Assembly (NCBI GenBank): GCA_002441555.1
Contig: DJWK01000004.1
Location: forward strand, 1 to 16,648
Reading direction: 5' to 3'
From: Thermodesulfobacteriaceae bacterium UBA6232
GTDB taxonomy: Bacteria; Desulfobacterota; Thermodesulfobacteria; Thermodesulfobacteriales; Thermodesulfobacteriaceae
DNA: 16,648 nt
A model generated the notes under the pieces. The model ran no database searches and was not told the origin of the DNA. It saw only the letters and a program-made list of their open reading frames with translations. Positions 1-7,631 of this stretch are shown here, one piece after another. The position numbers were made by a program, and so were the translations under genes. Position 1 is the stretch's first letter. Each line of letters opens with the position of its first letter.

Positions 1-860
1 CAGGTTCTGCCAAGTTTTATCAAATCCTTGAAGAACCCCTTTATCATACTCCCATCTTTTATGCAGAGTTTCCAAGGGGTGAAGAAAAGAATCTTGAGTT
101 AATTATGCAAGTTATTTTTTGGGAAAGAACTACTATTGATTTTGAAAAGCTGAACCCTAATAACAGAAATCTTTCTGAGGAGCTTAAGCTTTTCTTAAGG
201 GAAACTCCTCATATTACCACCAGCGGAAAGGTAAAAGAAATTGCTGAGAAAATTACTAAGGGCAAAAAGACCGATCTTGAAAAGGTAAAAGCTATTTATG
301 ATTGGGTTTGTGAGAATACCTATAGAGATCCTGCTGTCAAGGGTTGTGGCGAGGGAATTGTATGGAAGATGTTTGAAGAGGGAAAGTTTGGAGGTAAATG
401 CACCGATATAAGCAGTATTTTTGTAGCTCTTTGTAGGGCGGAAGGCATCCCTGCTCGTGAACTCTTAGGTATTAGAGTTCTTCCCTCAAAGCTTTCCAAA
501 GCCCTCTCCAATGTTCAGAGAGATGCCACCACTGCTCAACACTGCAAGGCCGAGGTCTGGGTAAATACCTGGATTCCCGTTGATCCTGCTGATGTAAGAA
601 AGTACATGCTGGGAGAAAAAATTAACGATCTTAACGATCCAAAGGTGCAAAAGATAAAGGAATTCCTTTTTGGTGGCTGGGATAATCACTGGATATTGTT
701 TAACTATGCAAGAGATTTTATGCTTGAGCCTTCTCCAACCTCAAAGGAACCTATCAATGAATTTATGTATCCCCAAGCAGAAATTGAGGGAAAACTCATG
801 GATAAACATGAATTAACCTTTGAATATTCTAAATATTTTGTAAAGCCTATTACAATATAA
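1..860 (+). CDS. Transglutaminase-like domain protein, 5' end outside the window
   Basis: The reading frame is open from the first complete codon at position 3 to the stop at 858-860. The 34 codons before the first ATG (105) look like protein (Phe/Tyr/Pro/Glu-rich, no stop), so the true start probably lies upstream and 105 is likely internal. A transglutaminase-like core is recognisable by its Cys-His-Asp triad: Cys in GGKCTD (codon 399-401), His in QHCKAEVW (540-542) and Asp in PVDPAD about 14 residues later. Family members with this triad act as proteases, amidases or cross-linking enzymes; the substrate here is unknown. Whether an export signal exists cannot be seen because the N-terminus is missing. 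The next gene begins 13 bases downstream behind a strong ribosome-binding site, so the two are probably co-transcribed. The family call is fairly sure; the function is not. Confidence 0.8.
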   Translation, partial: GSAKFYQILEEPLYHTPIFYAEFPRGEEKNLELIMQVIFWERTTIDFEKLNPNNRNLSEELKLFLRETPHITTSGKVKEIAEKITKGKKTDLEKVKAIYDWVCENTYRDPAVKGCGEGIVWKMFEEGKFGGKCTDISSIFVALCRAEGIPARELLGIRVLPSKLSKALSNVQRDATTAQHCKAEVWVNTWIPVDPADVRKYMLGEKINDLNDPKVQKIKEFLFGGWDNHWILFNYARDFMLEPSPTSKEPINEFMYPQAEIEGKLMDKHELTFEYSKYFVKPITI

Positions 861-873
861 AGGAGGAAATCCT

Positions 874-2172
874 ATGATGAACTTTGAAGTTAAGGCAGAT
901 CCTGAACTTTGGGAGAAAATCGGAGTTGATGTAACTCGTCTTTCCAAGATGAGAGAGGTATTAACAGATCTTTATAAAAAGGCTTTTCTTTCTCAGAAAA
1001 ATCGTCCTGAGGGTATGAGATATTTTGATGAGGTTATTTCCAATATTCATACAGGGCGAATTAGGGAGATTCTTCAAGCCAAAGAAGAAGGAAGGCCTGT
1101 AGTAGGAACTTTTTGTGTCTTTGTGCCTGAGGAGATTATTGTTGGTCTTGAAGGGGTTTGTATAGGGCTTTGCGGAGGCTCTCAAGGAACCATTCCTGAT
1201 GCTGAAAAGGTTTTGCCAAAAAATATCTGCCCTTTGGTAAAATCAGCCTATGGCTTTAGAATCGGAAGAGTTTGCCCTTATTTTCAAGTCCTTGATGTTC
1301 TTTACGGAGAAACTACCTGTGATGCCAAAAAGAAAAATTATGAACTTTATGCAGAGGAGCTTCCTACCTATGTTATGGAGATACCCCAGATGAAAAGAAA
1401 GGTAGATGAAGAACTCTGGTTAAAGGAAGTAAAGGCCTTTAAAGAACATATGGAGGGAGTAGCTAAAAGATCTCTTACTGAAGAGGCCTTACATGAGGGT
1501 ATAAAAATTATCAATCGTAAAAGAAAAGCTCTGCAAAGGCTAAATGAGCTCAGGATGACGGAAAATCCTCCTATCTCAGGAAAGGATGTACTTTTGATAA
1601 ATCAGATAAGTTTTTATGATGATCCAGTAAGATTTGCTGAAAAGGTTGAAGCCCTTTGTGAAGAACTGGAAGAGAGGGTAAAGAGAGGAGAAGGAGTATC
1701 TGAGAGAGGAGCTGTGCGTGTTATGATTGCTGGAACTCCTATGGCTCTTCCTAACTGGAAGGTGCCAAATATTGTGGAAAATTCAGGGGGAATTATTGTC
1801 TATGAGGAGTCCTGTATAGGCTCGCGTTATTTTAATAACCTTATCCCTGAGGAAAGTAAAGATTTGGAGAGTATGCTATTAAATCTCACGCGTCGGTATA
1901 TGAAAATAAACTGTGCTTGTTTTACTCCCAATGAGGAGAGAATTCAGGATATTCTTTCAGCCTATGAAAGGTCTAAAGCTGAAGGCATTATCTATTATTC
2001 TCTTGCCTTCTGTCACACCTATAACATTGAGGCCTATAAAGTAAAAAGGGCCTGTGAAGAGAGGGGAATCCCTTTCCTTTTTATTGAGACAGATTATTCC
2101 CCTGAGGATGTGGGACAGCTTCAGACCCGTATTGAGGCTTTCCTTGAACAGATAAGGGAAAGAAGATCTTAA
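874..2172 (+). CDS. 2-hydroxyacyl-CoA dehydratase-family iron-sulfur protein, probable double-cubane-cluster protein (DCCP-like)
   Basis: This 432-residue protein belongs to the HgdB/FldB/BcrB-C superfamily. Family marks seen are VPEEI (84-88), a Cys-Pro-Leu-Val-Lys-Ser segment at C119, TTCDAKKK with C149, and a C-terminal Rossmann-like half. Twelve cysteines are present: C81, C96, C100, C119, C134, C149, C262, C314 (EESC), C347, C349, C380 and C394. True 2-hydroxyacyl-CoA dehydratases need two different subunits encoded side by side; here there is one subunit gene followed directly by the activator gene. That one-plus-one layout, the high Cys content and the EESCIGSRYF segment fit the DCCP branch, homodimers carrying an [Fe8S9] double-cubane cluster that reduce small molecules such as acetylene when driven by ATP. 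The start is fixed by AGGAGG at 861-866, seven bases before ATG 874 (a second ATG follows at 877). The physiological substrate is unknown. A homodimeric dehydratase is the alternative. Confidence 0.85.
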   Translation: MMNFEVKADPELWEKIGVDVTRLSKMREVLTDLYKKAFLSQKNRPEGMRYFDEVISNIHTGRIREILQAKEEGRPVVGTFCVFVPEEIIVGLEGVCIGLCGGSQGTIPDAEKVLPKNICPLVKSAYGFRIGRVCPYFQVLDVLYGETTCDAKKKNYELYAEELPTYVMEIPQMKRKVDEELWLKEVKAFKEHMEGVAKRSLTEEALHEGIKIINRKRKALQRLNELRMTENPPISGKDVLLINQISFYDDPVRFAEKVEALCEELEERVKRGEGVSERGAVRVMIAGTPMALPNWKVPNIVENSGGIIVYEESCIGSRYFNNLIPEESKDLESMLLNLTRRYMKINCACFTPNEERIQDILSAYERSKAEGIIYYSLAFCHTYNIEAYKVKRACEERGIPFLFIETDYSPEDVGQLQTRIEAFLEQIRERRS

Positions 2173-2177
2173 GAGCG

Positions 2178-2924
2178 ATGTATCTTGGGATTGATCTTGG
2201 TTCACGAACCATTAAGGTATGTTTTTTATCTGAAAAAGGCGAAATTTCCTTTGAAGTAGTAGAAAGCGGATATGATCCTCTTAAACAAGCCTTAGGATTA
2301 ATCCAAAAGTATCCGGCAAAACTTATTGTAGCCACAGGCTACGGAAGACATCTTCTTAAGGAACATCTCTCCTGTGAGGTGATAACAGAGATTAAGGCCC
2401 ATGCTTTTGGGGTGAGGCATTTTTTCCCTGAGGCAAGAACTATTATTGACATTGGGGGACAGGATAGCAAGGTTATTTCTCTTGATAAAGAAGGTAGGGT
2501 TGCCCGTTTTCTCATGAATGAAAAGTGTGCAGCAGGAACCGGACGTTTCCTTGAGATTATGGCTATGTCCTTAGGGTATAAAGTTTCAGAGTTTGGAGAA
2601 AAGGCCCTTCAGGGACGGGGAGAAATAAAAATTAGCAGTATGTGCACAGTCTTTGCAGAATCAGAGGTAATTTCTCTTAAAAACCGGGGAGCAAATCCCC
2701 TTGAGATTGCAAGAGCAGTACATCAATCGGTTGTTGACAAAATTCTTTCTATGGTTCATCGTGTTGGAGTTGAGGAAAAGGTGGTTTTTACAGGTGGAGT
2801 TGCCAAAAATGTGGCCATAGCAAGGCTTCTTCAAGAGGCCCTGGGGTTAGAGATTTTAATTCCTCCTCATCCTGAAATCACAGGAGCCCTTGGTTGCGCT
2901 TTGTATAAAAGAGAGCAAACTTAA
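2178..2924 (+). CDS. Acyl-CoA dehydratase activase / DCCP reductase (BadF/BadG/BcrA/BcrD ATPase family)
   Basis: This 248-residue ASKHA-fold ATPase is the ATP-dependent electron donor (archerase) for the preceding protein. Visible motifs in order: the phosphate-1 loop YLGIDLGSRTIKV (2-14), DIGGQDSKVI (91-100), NEKCAAGTG with C117, SSMCTVFAESE with C156, and FTGGVAKN (204-211). In known activators the two conserved cysteines of each monomer together hold one [4Fe-4S] cluster at the dimer interface, and ATP hydrolysis drives a low-potential electron into the partner protein. The length is typical of the short stand-alone activators such as HgdC or HadI. It starts five bases after the upstream stop, so it belongs to the same transcript and translation is probably coupled. 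No strong ribosome-binding site is visible; a purine-rich AAGAG lies just upstream. Which family it is in is near certain; that its partner is the preceding gene is inferred from adjacency. Confidence 0.93.
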   Translation: MYLGIDLGSRTIKVCFLSEKGEISFEVVESGYDPLKQALGLIQKYPAKLIVATGYGRHLLKEHLSCEVITEIKAHAFGVRHFFPEARTIIDIGGQDSKVISLDKEGRVARFLMNEKCAAGTGRFLEIMAMSLGYKVSEFGEKALQGRGEIKISSMCTVFAESEVISLKNRGANPLEIARAVHQSVVDKILSMVHRVGVEEKVVFTGGVAKNVAIARLLQEALGLEILIPPHPEITGALGCALYKREQT

Positions 2925-3039
2925 CCCCTGTCTGTTAATATTTTATAATAATATTTTTTAATAATATTTTTCTCTTTTTTTAATTTTGGATTTTTATAAA
3001 TTTTAAAAAAATTAAAGTTTACTAAAAAAATTTCTATGA

Positions 3040-3067
3040 TTGGATTTTTAAATTCTGAAATTATAAT
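3040..3067 (+). promoter_or_regulatory. Putative sigma-70-type promoter for the haem-sensor GGDEF-EAL gene
   Basis: TTGGAT (3040-3045) is separated by 16 bases from a perfect TATAAT (3062-3067). Transcription would begin near 3074, giving a leader of about 26 bases before the TTG start at 3100. The very high AT content makes chance matches likely, so this is tentative. Confidence 0.4.
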
Positions 3068-3070
3068 TTC
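3057..3070. repeat. 14-bp perfect palindrome overlapping the -10 box
   Basis: GAAATTATAATTTC reads the same on both strands and is embedded in a repeated TTCTGAA context on either side (TTCTGAAATTATAATTTCTGAA spans 3054-3075). It overlaps the putative -10 box, so it could be an operator. In such AT-rich DNA short palindromes also arise by chance. No cognate regulator is evident next to it. Confidence 0.35.
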
Positions 3071-3099
3071 TGAACATGAAACTTCATCACAAATAATTT

Positions 3100-5574
3100 T
3101 TGCATGCCCTTTTGGGGCACTTTATTCTTCTCGGTATTCTTTATCTTTCACTTTTTTTCATTTTTAAAAGCTATCTTGAAAATAAGGTTACCTCTCTTGC
3201 CCAAAGAGAGGCTCAAATTATTTTCAATAATTTATATATGGCTATGCAAAAGGGGTTTACAAGAGAAGAACTTGATTCTTTGGTAAAGCTATATCAAAGA
3301 GAGGATTTATCTGTTAAGCCTTTTTATACTGGAGCCCCTTCTCAAGCTTATCAATTTTCTTCACAAGAAAGTATCGCAAAAGAAAAGTATCAAATAAAAT
3401 ATAAATCTCCAATAAAGGCCTCACAGGAATGTATTACTTGCCACACCTTTGCTAAAGAAGGAGCCCTCTTAGGAATCTTAGAGATAGACCTTTCTTATGA
3501 AAGGGATATCAAGTTTATACATAAAGCCCTTTTAGTCTTTTTGCTTGTTTTTCTTTTTCTTCCTTTGGTGGGGGTTTATGTAATTGGTAAAATTCAGAGT
3601 AAAAGACTTGCAAAGCCCATTTCTGAAATAGGGCAAAGAATCAGTCAGGCCAGAAAATTTTCTGAACTTGTAGGGGAAAAAGAGCCTTTTAAAATTCCTA
3701 CAACTGGAATTGATGAAATGGATGAACTTATTAATAAAGTAGAAGAGTTTGTAGAGGCTGTTAAAAATCTGGCTGTAGATAGGGAGGTATTTGAATTTGA
3801 ATTAAGTCTTTTAGAAAAATTTATTATAACTTCAGAACTGGTGAAAGATTGGAAGTATTATGTGAATAAACTTATTGAAGAAATAAACAGAATTGTAAAA
3901 ATTCCGCTGGTTTTTTTGCTTTTTTATGTGGAGGAAGAGATTTTTGATGTAGAAATTTTCTGGTTAAAGGAGCCTCCTTCTCAATGGAAAATTGAGGCAG
4001 AAAGGAAAATTAAAAGCCTGGTGGAGGGGTACCTTCCTCATAATGTTTTAAATTTTGTTCATAATGCAGTCTATCCTGATATCTCTTTTGAAGAGACTAT
4101 TTTGCCGGAATTTCATGTTAAGACCAAAACTCTTATTTTGGAGTCACCTAAAATTGGAGGAATTGTGGGAGTGGGCTTAACCTTTAAAGAATTAACTTCC
4201 ACACAGGAAATGGCTGTGCAAACGGTTTTATCTTCTCTTCTCAATGTAATTGGTTCAATAAGGGCTATTTCCAAATATACCAGAGAGCTTGAGTTTTATG
4301 CCACAAGAGATCCTCTTACTCAGCTTTACAACCAAAGGGTCTTTTGGGAGCTTCTTCACTATGAGATTGAAAGAGCAAAAAGGTATAATTATAAGTTTGC
4401 TTTGTTAATTATAGATTTAGATAACTTTAAGTTTATTAATGATAAATATGGACACGCCTTTGGAGATAAATTTCTTCAGGAAGTAGCAAGGGTATTGGAA
4501 AATCAAAAAAGAAAGGGAGATATCCTTGCCCGCTATGGAGGTGACGAATTTACACTCATAATACCCTATTGTGATGTAACTCAGGCTTACTTAGTGGCTG
4601 AGAGAATTAAAGAGGCCATCGGTAATTTAAAAATTCCAGCCCCGGATGGCATGGTTGTCTCCCTAACCTGTTCCATAGGTATTGCGGTATTTCCTGATCA
4701 CGGAGAGGAGGCCAAGGATCTCTTCATGATAAGTGACACTCTCATGTATAAAGCCAAAAAAGAAGGCAAGAATAAAATTGTTTTTCCCTCTTCTGAAGAG
4801 ATAATAACTTACCAAAAAGAAATAACTGAGTGGGCTTTGATTATCAAAAATGCCTTAGAGGAAAAGAAAATTGTGCCCTATTTTCAGCCTATATATGAAC
4901 TTTCTTCGGGCAAACTTTTAGGCTGCGAGGTTTTAATGAGACTTGATTTTGAGGATAAACATCTTCCAGCAAGTAAATTTATCCCTTTAGCTGAATCTCT
5001 CGGTTTAGTTACTACTATGGATTATCTAAATTTAGAAAAAGCTTTGGCTAAAGCTAAAGAAAACTCCTTTAGCGGTTTGCTTTTTTTTAATCTCAGTCCT
5101 AAGGCTTTGGTGGCGGGAGACTATCTGGAGAAGATTTTGACCATGATTAAAGAGTTTAATATATCCTCTGAGCAAATAGTTTTTGAGCTTACTGAGAGAG
5201 AAACCGTAAAGAATCTTCAGCTTTTGGAAAAATTTATAAAGGCTCTTCAATATTATGGCTTTCATTTTTGTATTGATGATTTTGGCTCAGGTTTTTCTTC
5301 TTTTCAATATATTAAACACTTTATAATTGATTTTGTTAAAATTGAGGGAGAATTTATAATGGGCCTTTCTAACGAAGTTTTAATTGATCAGGCTATTCTT
5401 GAGAGTATGGTTGCCCTCTGTAAAAGACTTGGTATTAAAATGATTGCAGAATATGTGGAAAATGAAGAAGTTATTAAGAAATTAAGAGACCTTGGCATTG
5501 AATATGGACAAGGTTTTTACTTTGGTAGACCCTCTCCTGAGCTTGATTTTCCTGAAATTTTTTCGTTGAAGTAA
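3100..5574 (+). CDS. Membrane sensor with haem-c motif, HAMP, GAF-like, GGDEF and EAL domains
   Basis: This is a cyclic-di-GMP enzyme of 824 residues. A first membrane helix (about 4-22) and a second (142-163) enclose a periplasmic region ending in CITCH (C111, C114, H115), a covalent haem-c motif in the style of the Tll0287-like/DUF3365 sensors. Next come a HAMP-like linker (about 164-225), a GAF-like region (about 235-390), GGDEF (about 400-563) and EAL (about 583-818). The cyclase site GGDEF (480-484) is intact, with an inhibitory I-site RKGD (471-474) exactly five residues before it. The EAL part keeps E610 (as EVL), N664, E696, E699, D726, D727, K747, E784 and Q804; the position after KI that is usually Asp is Glu (E749). 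Both activities therefore look possible. The start is uncertain: TTG 3100 is the longest open choice without a clear ribosome-binding site, while ATG 3076 in the same frame is cut off by TAA at 3094. It is flanked by spacers and looks monocistronic. Confidence 0.9.
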   Translation: MHALLGHFILLGILYLSLFFIFKSYLENKVTSLAQREAQIIFNNLYMAMQKGFTREELDSLVKLYQREDLSVKPFYTGAPSQAYQFSSQESIAKEKYQIKYKSPIKASQECITCHTFAKEGALLGILEIDLSYERDIKFIHKALLVFLLVFLFLPLVGVYVIGKIQSKRLAKPISEIGQRISQARKFSELVGEKEPFKIPTTGIDEMDELINKVEEFVEAVKNLAVDREVFEFELSLLEKFIITSELVKDWKYYVNKLIEEINRIVKIPLVFLLFYVEEEIFDVEIFWLKEPPSQWKIEAERKIKSLVEGYLPHNVLNFVHNAVYPDISFEETILPEFHVKTKTLILESPKIGGIVGVGLTFKELTSTQEMAVQTVLSSLLNVIGSIRAISKYTRELEFYATRDPLTQLYNQRVFWELLHYEIERAKRYNYKFALLIIDLDNFKFINDKYGHAFGDKFLQEVARVLENQKRKGDILARYGGDEFTLIIPYCDVTQAYLVAERIKEAIGNLKIPAPDGMVVSLTCSIGIAVFPDHGEEAKDLFMISDTLMYKAKKEGKNKIVFPSSEEIITYQKEITEWALIIKNALEEKKIVPYFQPIYELSSGKLLGCEVLMRLDFEDKHLPASKFIPLAESLGLVTTMDYLNLEKALAKAKENSFSGLLFFNLSPKALVAGDYLEKILTMIKEFNISSEQIVFELTERETVKNLQLLEKFIKALQYYGFHFCIDDFGSGFSSFQYIKHFIIDFVKIEGEFIMGLSNEVLIDQAILESMVALCKRLGIKMIAEYVENEEVIKKLRDLGIEYGQGFYFGRPSPELDFPEIFSLK

Positions 5575-5596
5575 AGTAAAACATCCTGCCTTTTTC

Positions 5597-5625
5597 TTGC
5601 TTTTTGCGGTAATTTCTGTTAAATT
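5597..5625 (+). promoter_or_regulatory. Putative promoter of the trp-aro-dap operon
   Basis: TTGCTT (5597-5602), a 17-base spacer and TAAATT (5620-5625) make an imperfect sigma-70-type promoter in the 60-base gap before trpB. Transcription would begin only a few bases before ATG 5635. There is no room for a leader peptide or trp attenuator, so regulation by classical attenuation is not supported. Confidence 0.35.
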
Positions 5626-5634
5626 AGGGATGTT

Positions 5635-6828
5635 ATGATGTATCCTGATAAAAGAGGTTATTTTGGGGTTTATGGGGGGCGTTTTGTCCCAGAAACTTTA
5701 ATGCCCCTTCTCTTTGAACTTGAAAAAGCCTATTCAGAAGCTTTGAAAGACCGTTCCTTTTGGAAAGAATGGGAAAGCCTTCTCAAAGAATACGCAGGAA
5801 GGCCAACCCCTCTTTATTATGCAAAAAATCTCAGCCACTATCTTGGCGGACACATTAAGATTTATTTAAAAAGAGAAGATCTTCTCCACACAGGGGCTCA
5901 CAAACTGAATAATACTATTGGTCAAGTTCTTCTTGCCAAAAAAATAGGGAAAACCCGCATCATTGCTGAAACTGGGGCCGGCCAACACGGTGTTGCCACA
6001 GCTACAGCCTGCGCTCTTCTTGGATTAAAGTGTGTGGTTTACATGGGAGCCAAGGATGTTGAACGCCAGGCTCTTAATGTCTTTCGCATGCGACTTCTTG
6101 GCGCTGAAGTTATCCCTGTTGAATCGGGAACTCAAACCCTTAAAGATGCCATAAATGAAGCATTGAGGGACTGGGTTACCAATGTGAAAGACACCTTTTA
6201 TGTCATAGGCTCTGTTGTTGGCCCTCATCCTTATCCCAGGATGGTTAGAGACTTTCAAAGCATTATCGGTAAGGAAACCAAAAAACAGATTCTTCAAAAA
6301 GAAAAAAGACTTCCTGACTTTGTGCTTGCCTGCGTGGGGGGAGGTTCCAATGCCATGGGAATATTCTACCCTTTTGTAAAATATCCCCAGGTTAAGCTTA
6401 TCGGGGTTGAAGCAGCAGGACACGGCTTAAATACAGATCATCATTCTGCCACCTTAACAGCAGGTGAACCCGGAGTTCTTCATGGAATGCTTACCTATCT
6501 TTTACAGGACAAAGTGGGCCAAATAAAGGGAGCCCATTCTATCGCACCAGGGCTTGATTATCCAGGGGTTGGCCCTGAGCACTCTTTTTTTAAAGAAAGC
6601 GGTAGAGCCCAGTATGTGGCTGTAACCGATGATGAGGCTCTTGAGGCCTTTCAAATACTTTCTGAAAAAGAAGGAATAATTCCTGCCCTCGAATCAGCCC
6701 ACGCTATAGCCTATCTTATAAAGATTGCTAAAGATCTTCCCAAGGGGGCCCTTGTTGTTGTCAATCTCTCAGGAAGAGGAGACAAAGACGTTGCAAGTGT
6801 TAGAGAATATTTAGAAGGTAAAAAATGA
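5635..6828 (+). CDS. trpB: Tryptophan synthase beta chain
   Basis: This PLP enzyme condenses indole, channelled from the alpha chain, with serine to make tryptophan in the cytoplasm. At 397 residues it has the usual TrpB length. The N-terminus (YPDKRGYFGVYGGRFVPETL) is typical of the TrpA-partnered TrpB1 type, not the longer TrpB2. The PLP-binding Lys is K90 in HTGAHKLNN, the catalytic Glu is E112 in AETGAGQHG, and the phosphate-binding loop is GGGSNA (235-240). Two ATGs are adjacent (5635 and 5638); either gives an ordinary TrpB start, with a weak AGGGA at 5626-5630 upstream. The stop overlaps the trpA start by four bases (ATGA), which indicates translational coupling of the two subunits. 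It is the first gene of the long same-strand run that continues to 12051. The remaining trp genes are not in the window. Confidence 0.98.
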   Translation: MMYPDKRGYFGVYGGRFVPETLMPLLFELEKAYSEALKDRSFWKEWESLLKEYAGRPTPLYYAKNLSHYLGGHIKIYLKREDLLHTGAHKLNNTIGQVLLAKKIGKTRIIAETGAGQHGVATATACALLGLKCVVYMGAKDVERQALNVFRMRLLGAEVIPVESGTQTLKDAINEALRDWVTNVKDTFYVIGSVVGPHPYPRMVRDFQSIIGKETKKQILQKEKRLPDFVLACVGGGSNAMGIFYPFVKYPQVKLIGVEAAGHGLNTDHHSATLTAGEPGVLHGMLTYLLQDKVGQIKGAHSIAPGLDYPGVGPEHSFFKESGRAQYVAVTDDEALEAFQILSEKEGIIPALESAHAIAYLIKIAKDLPKGALVVVNLSGRGDKDVASVREYLEGKK

Positions 6829-7631
6829 GGTTCTTTGGAGCAAAGTTAATAGAAAAAAGAATAAAAAGCTTTAATAAAAGGGGTAAGATAGCCCTAATTC
6901 CCTATATTACTGCCTTTGACCCTGATAAAAGTGCAACTTTTGAGTTTTTAAAATATATAGCTGAGGCAGAGCCTGCCTGTATTGAGCTGGGTTTCCCCTT
7001 TTCAGACCCAGTTGCAGACGGCCCAACCATTCAAAAGGCAGTTGTTAGGGCTTTAAAAAACAATCCCAGCTTTGAAGAATACTTAGAGCTTGTTTCTCAA
7101 TTTAAAAAGAGTTTTCCTGATATTCCGATTGTTTGTATGACCTATTACAACATAATTTACCGCTATGGCTTAGAAAGAACCATTAGCGAAGCTTTTACAA
7201 GCGGTCTTGATGGTTTTATTATTCCAGATTTACCTATGGAAGAAGCAGGGCCCTGGTTAAGGGTTAATAAAGGAAGGGGATTAGGAACTATTTTTTTGGC
7301 TGCACCCACTTCAGGGCTTGAACGTATAAAAAAAATGGCTCGCCTTTCAAAGGGATTTCTCTACTATGTTTCCCTTACAGGGATTACCGGAGCAAGGGAT
7401 AAATTGCCAGAGGATCTAACTTTAAGGCTTAAAAATATTCGTTCTTTAATTAAAATTCCCCTTGCAGTTGGTTTTGGAATTTCAAGACAAGAACATGTAA
7501 AAATGCTTTCTCCTTATGCAGATGCCCTAATTGTTGGAAGTGCTCTTGTATCAATTATTGAAAAAGAAGGAAAGAAAGCAGGCCCCGCTCTTAAAGAATT
7601 TCTTCTTACTTTAAAAAATGCAAATTCTTAA
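6825..7631 (+). CDS. trpA: Tryptophan synthase alpha chain
   Basis: This TIM-barrel lyase cleaves indole-3-glycerol phosphate to indole and glyceraldehyde-3-phosphate and passes indole to TrpB. At 268 residues it is normal length. The catalytic pair is clear: E54 in ELGFPFSDP and D65 in VADGPTIQKA, spaced by 11 residues as E49/D60 are in Salmonella TrpA. SLTGITGAR, VGFGIS and LIVGSALV are the phosphate-binding and barrel motifs expected near the C-terminus. A small variation is ITAFDPD where most homologues read ITAGDPD. The start overlaps the trpB stop by four bases, and the 3' end overlaps the aroB start by 14 bases, so the three genes form a coupled unit. Confidence 0.97.
   Translation: MRFFGAKLIEKRIKSFNKRGKIALIPYITAFDPDKSATFEFLKYIAEAEPACIELGFPFSDPVADGPTIQKAVVRALKNNPSFEEYLELVSQFKKSFPDIPIVCMTYYNIIYRYGLERTISEAFTSGLDGFIIPDLPMEEAGPWLRVNKGRGLGTIFLAAPTSGLERIKKMARLSKGFLYYVSLTGITGARDKLPEDLTLRLKNIRSLIKIPLAVGFGISRQEHVKMLSPYADALIVGSALVSIIEKEGKKAGPALKEFLLTLKNANS

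Larger units (their letters stand above)
2925..3099. other. Very AT-rich intergenic spacer
   Basis: This 175-base spacer is almost purely A and T. It contains two copies of AATAATATTTTT in tandem around 2945-2972, followed by a T-rich run. Weak AT-only stems can be drawn here, but no GC-containing terminator hairpin is present, so transcription stop after the activase gene is uncertain. The downstream half carries the likely promoter and a palindrome for the next gene, listed separately. Confidence 0.6.

Noticed and set aside
2931..2990. Rho-independent terminator after the activase gene
   Set aside because: There are T-runs and weak AT-only inverted repeats but no GC-containing stem; the tandem AATAATATTTTT is a direct repeat and not a convincing hairpin.
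5575..5634. trp attenuator or leader peptide before trpB
   Set aside because: The gap is only 60 bases, with no Trp-rich short frame and no competing hairpins.
6025..6423. 132-codon minus-strand open frame inside trpB
   Set aside because: It is fully antisense to a well-conserved gene and carries no recognisable motif; it mirrors trpB codon bias.
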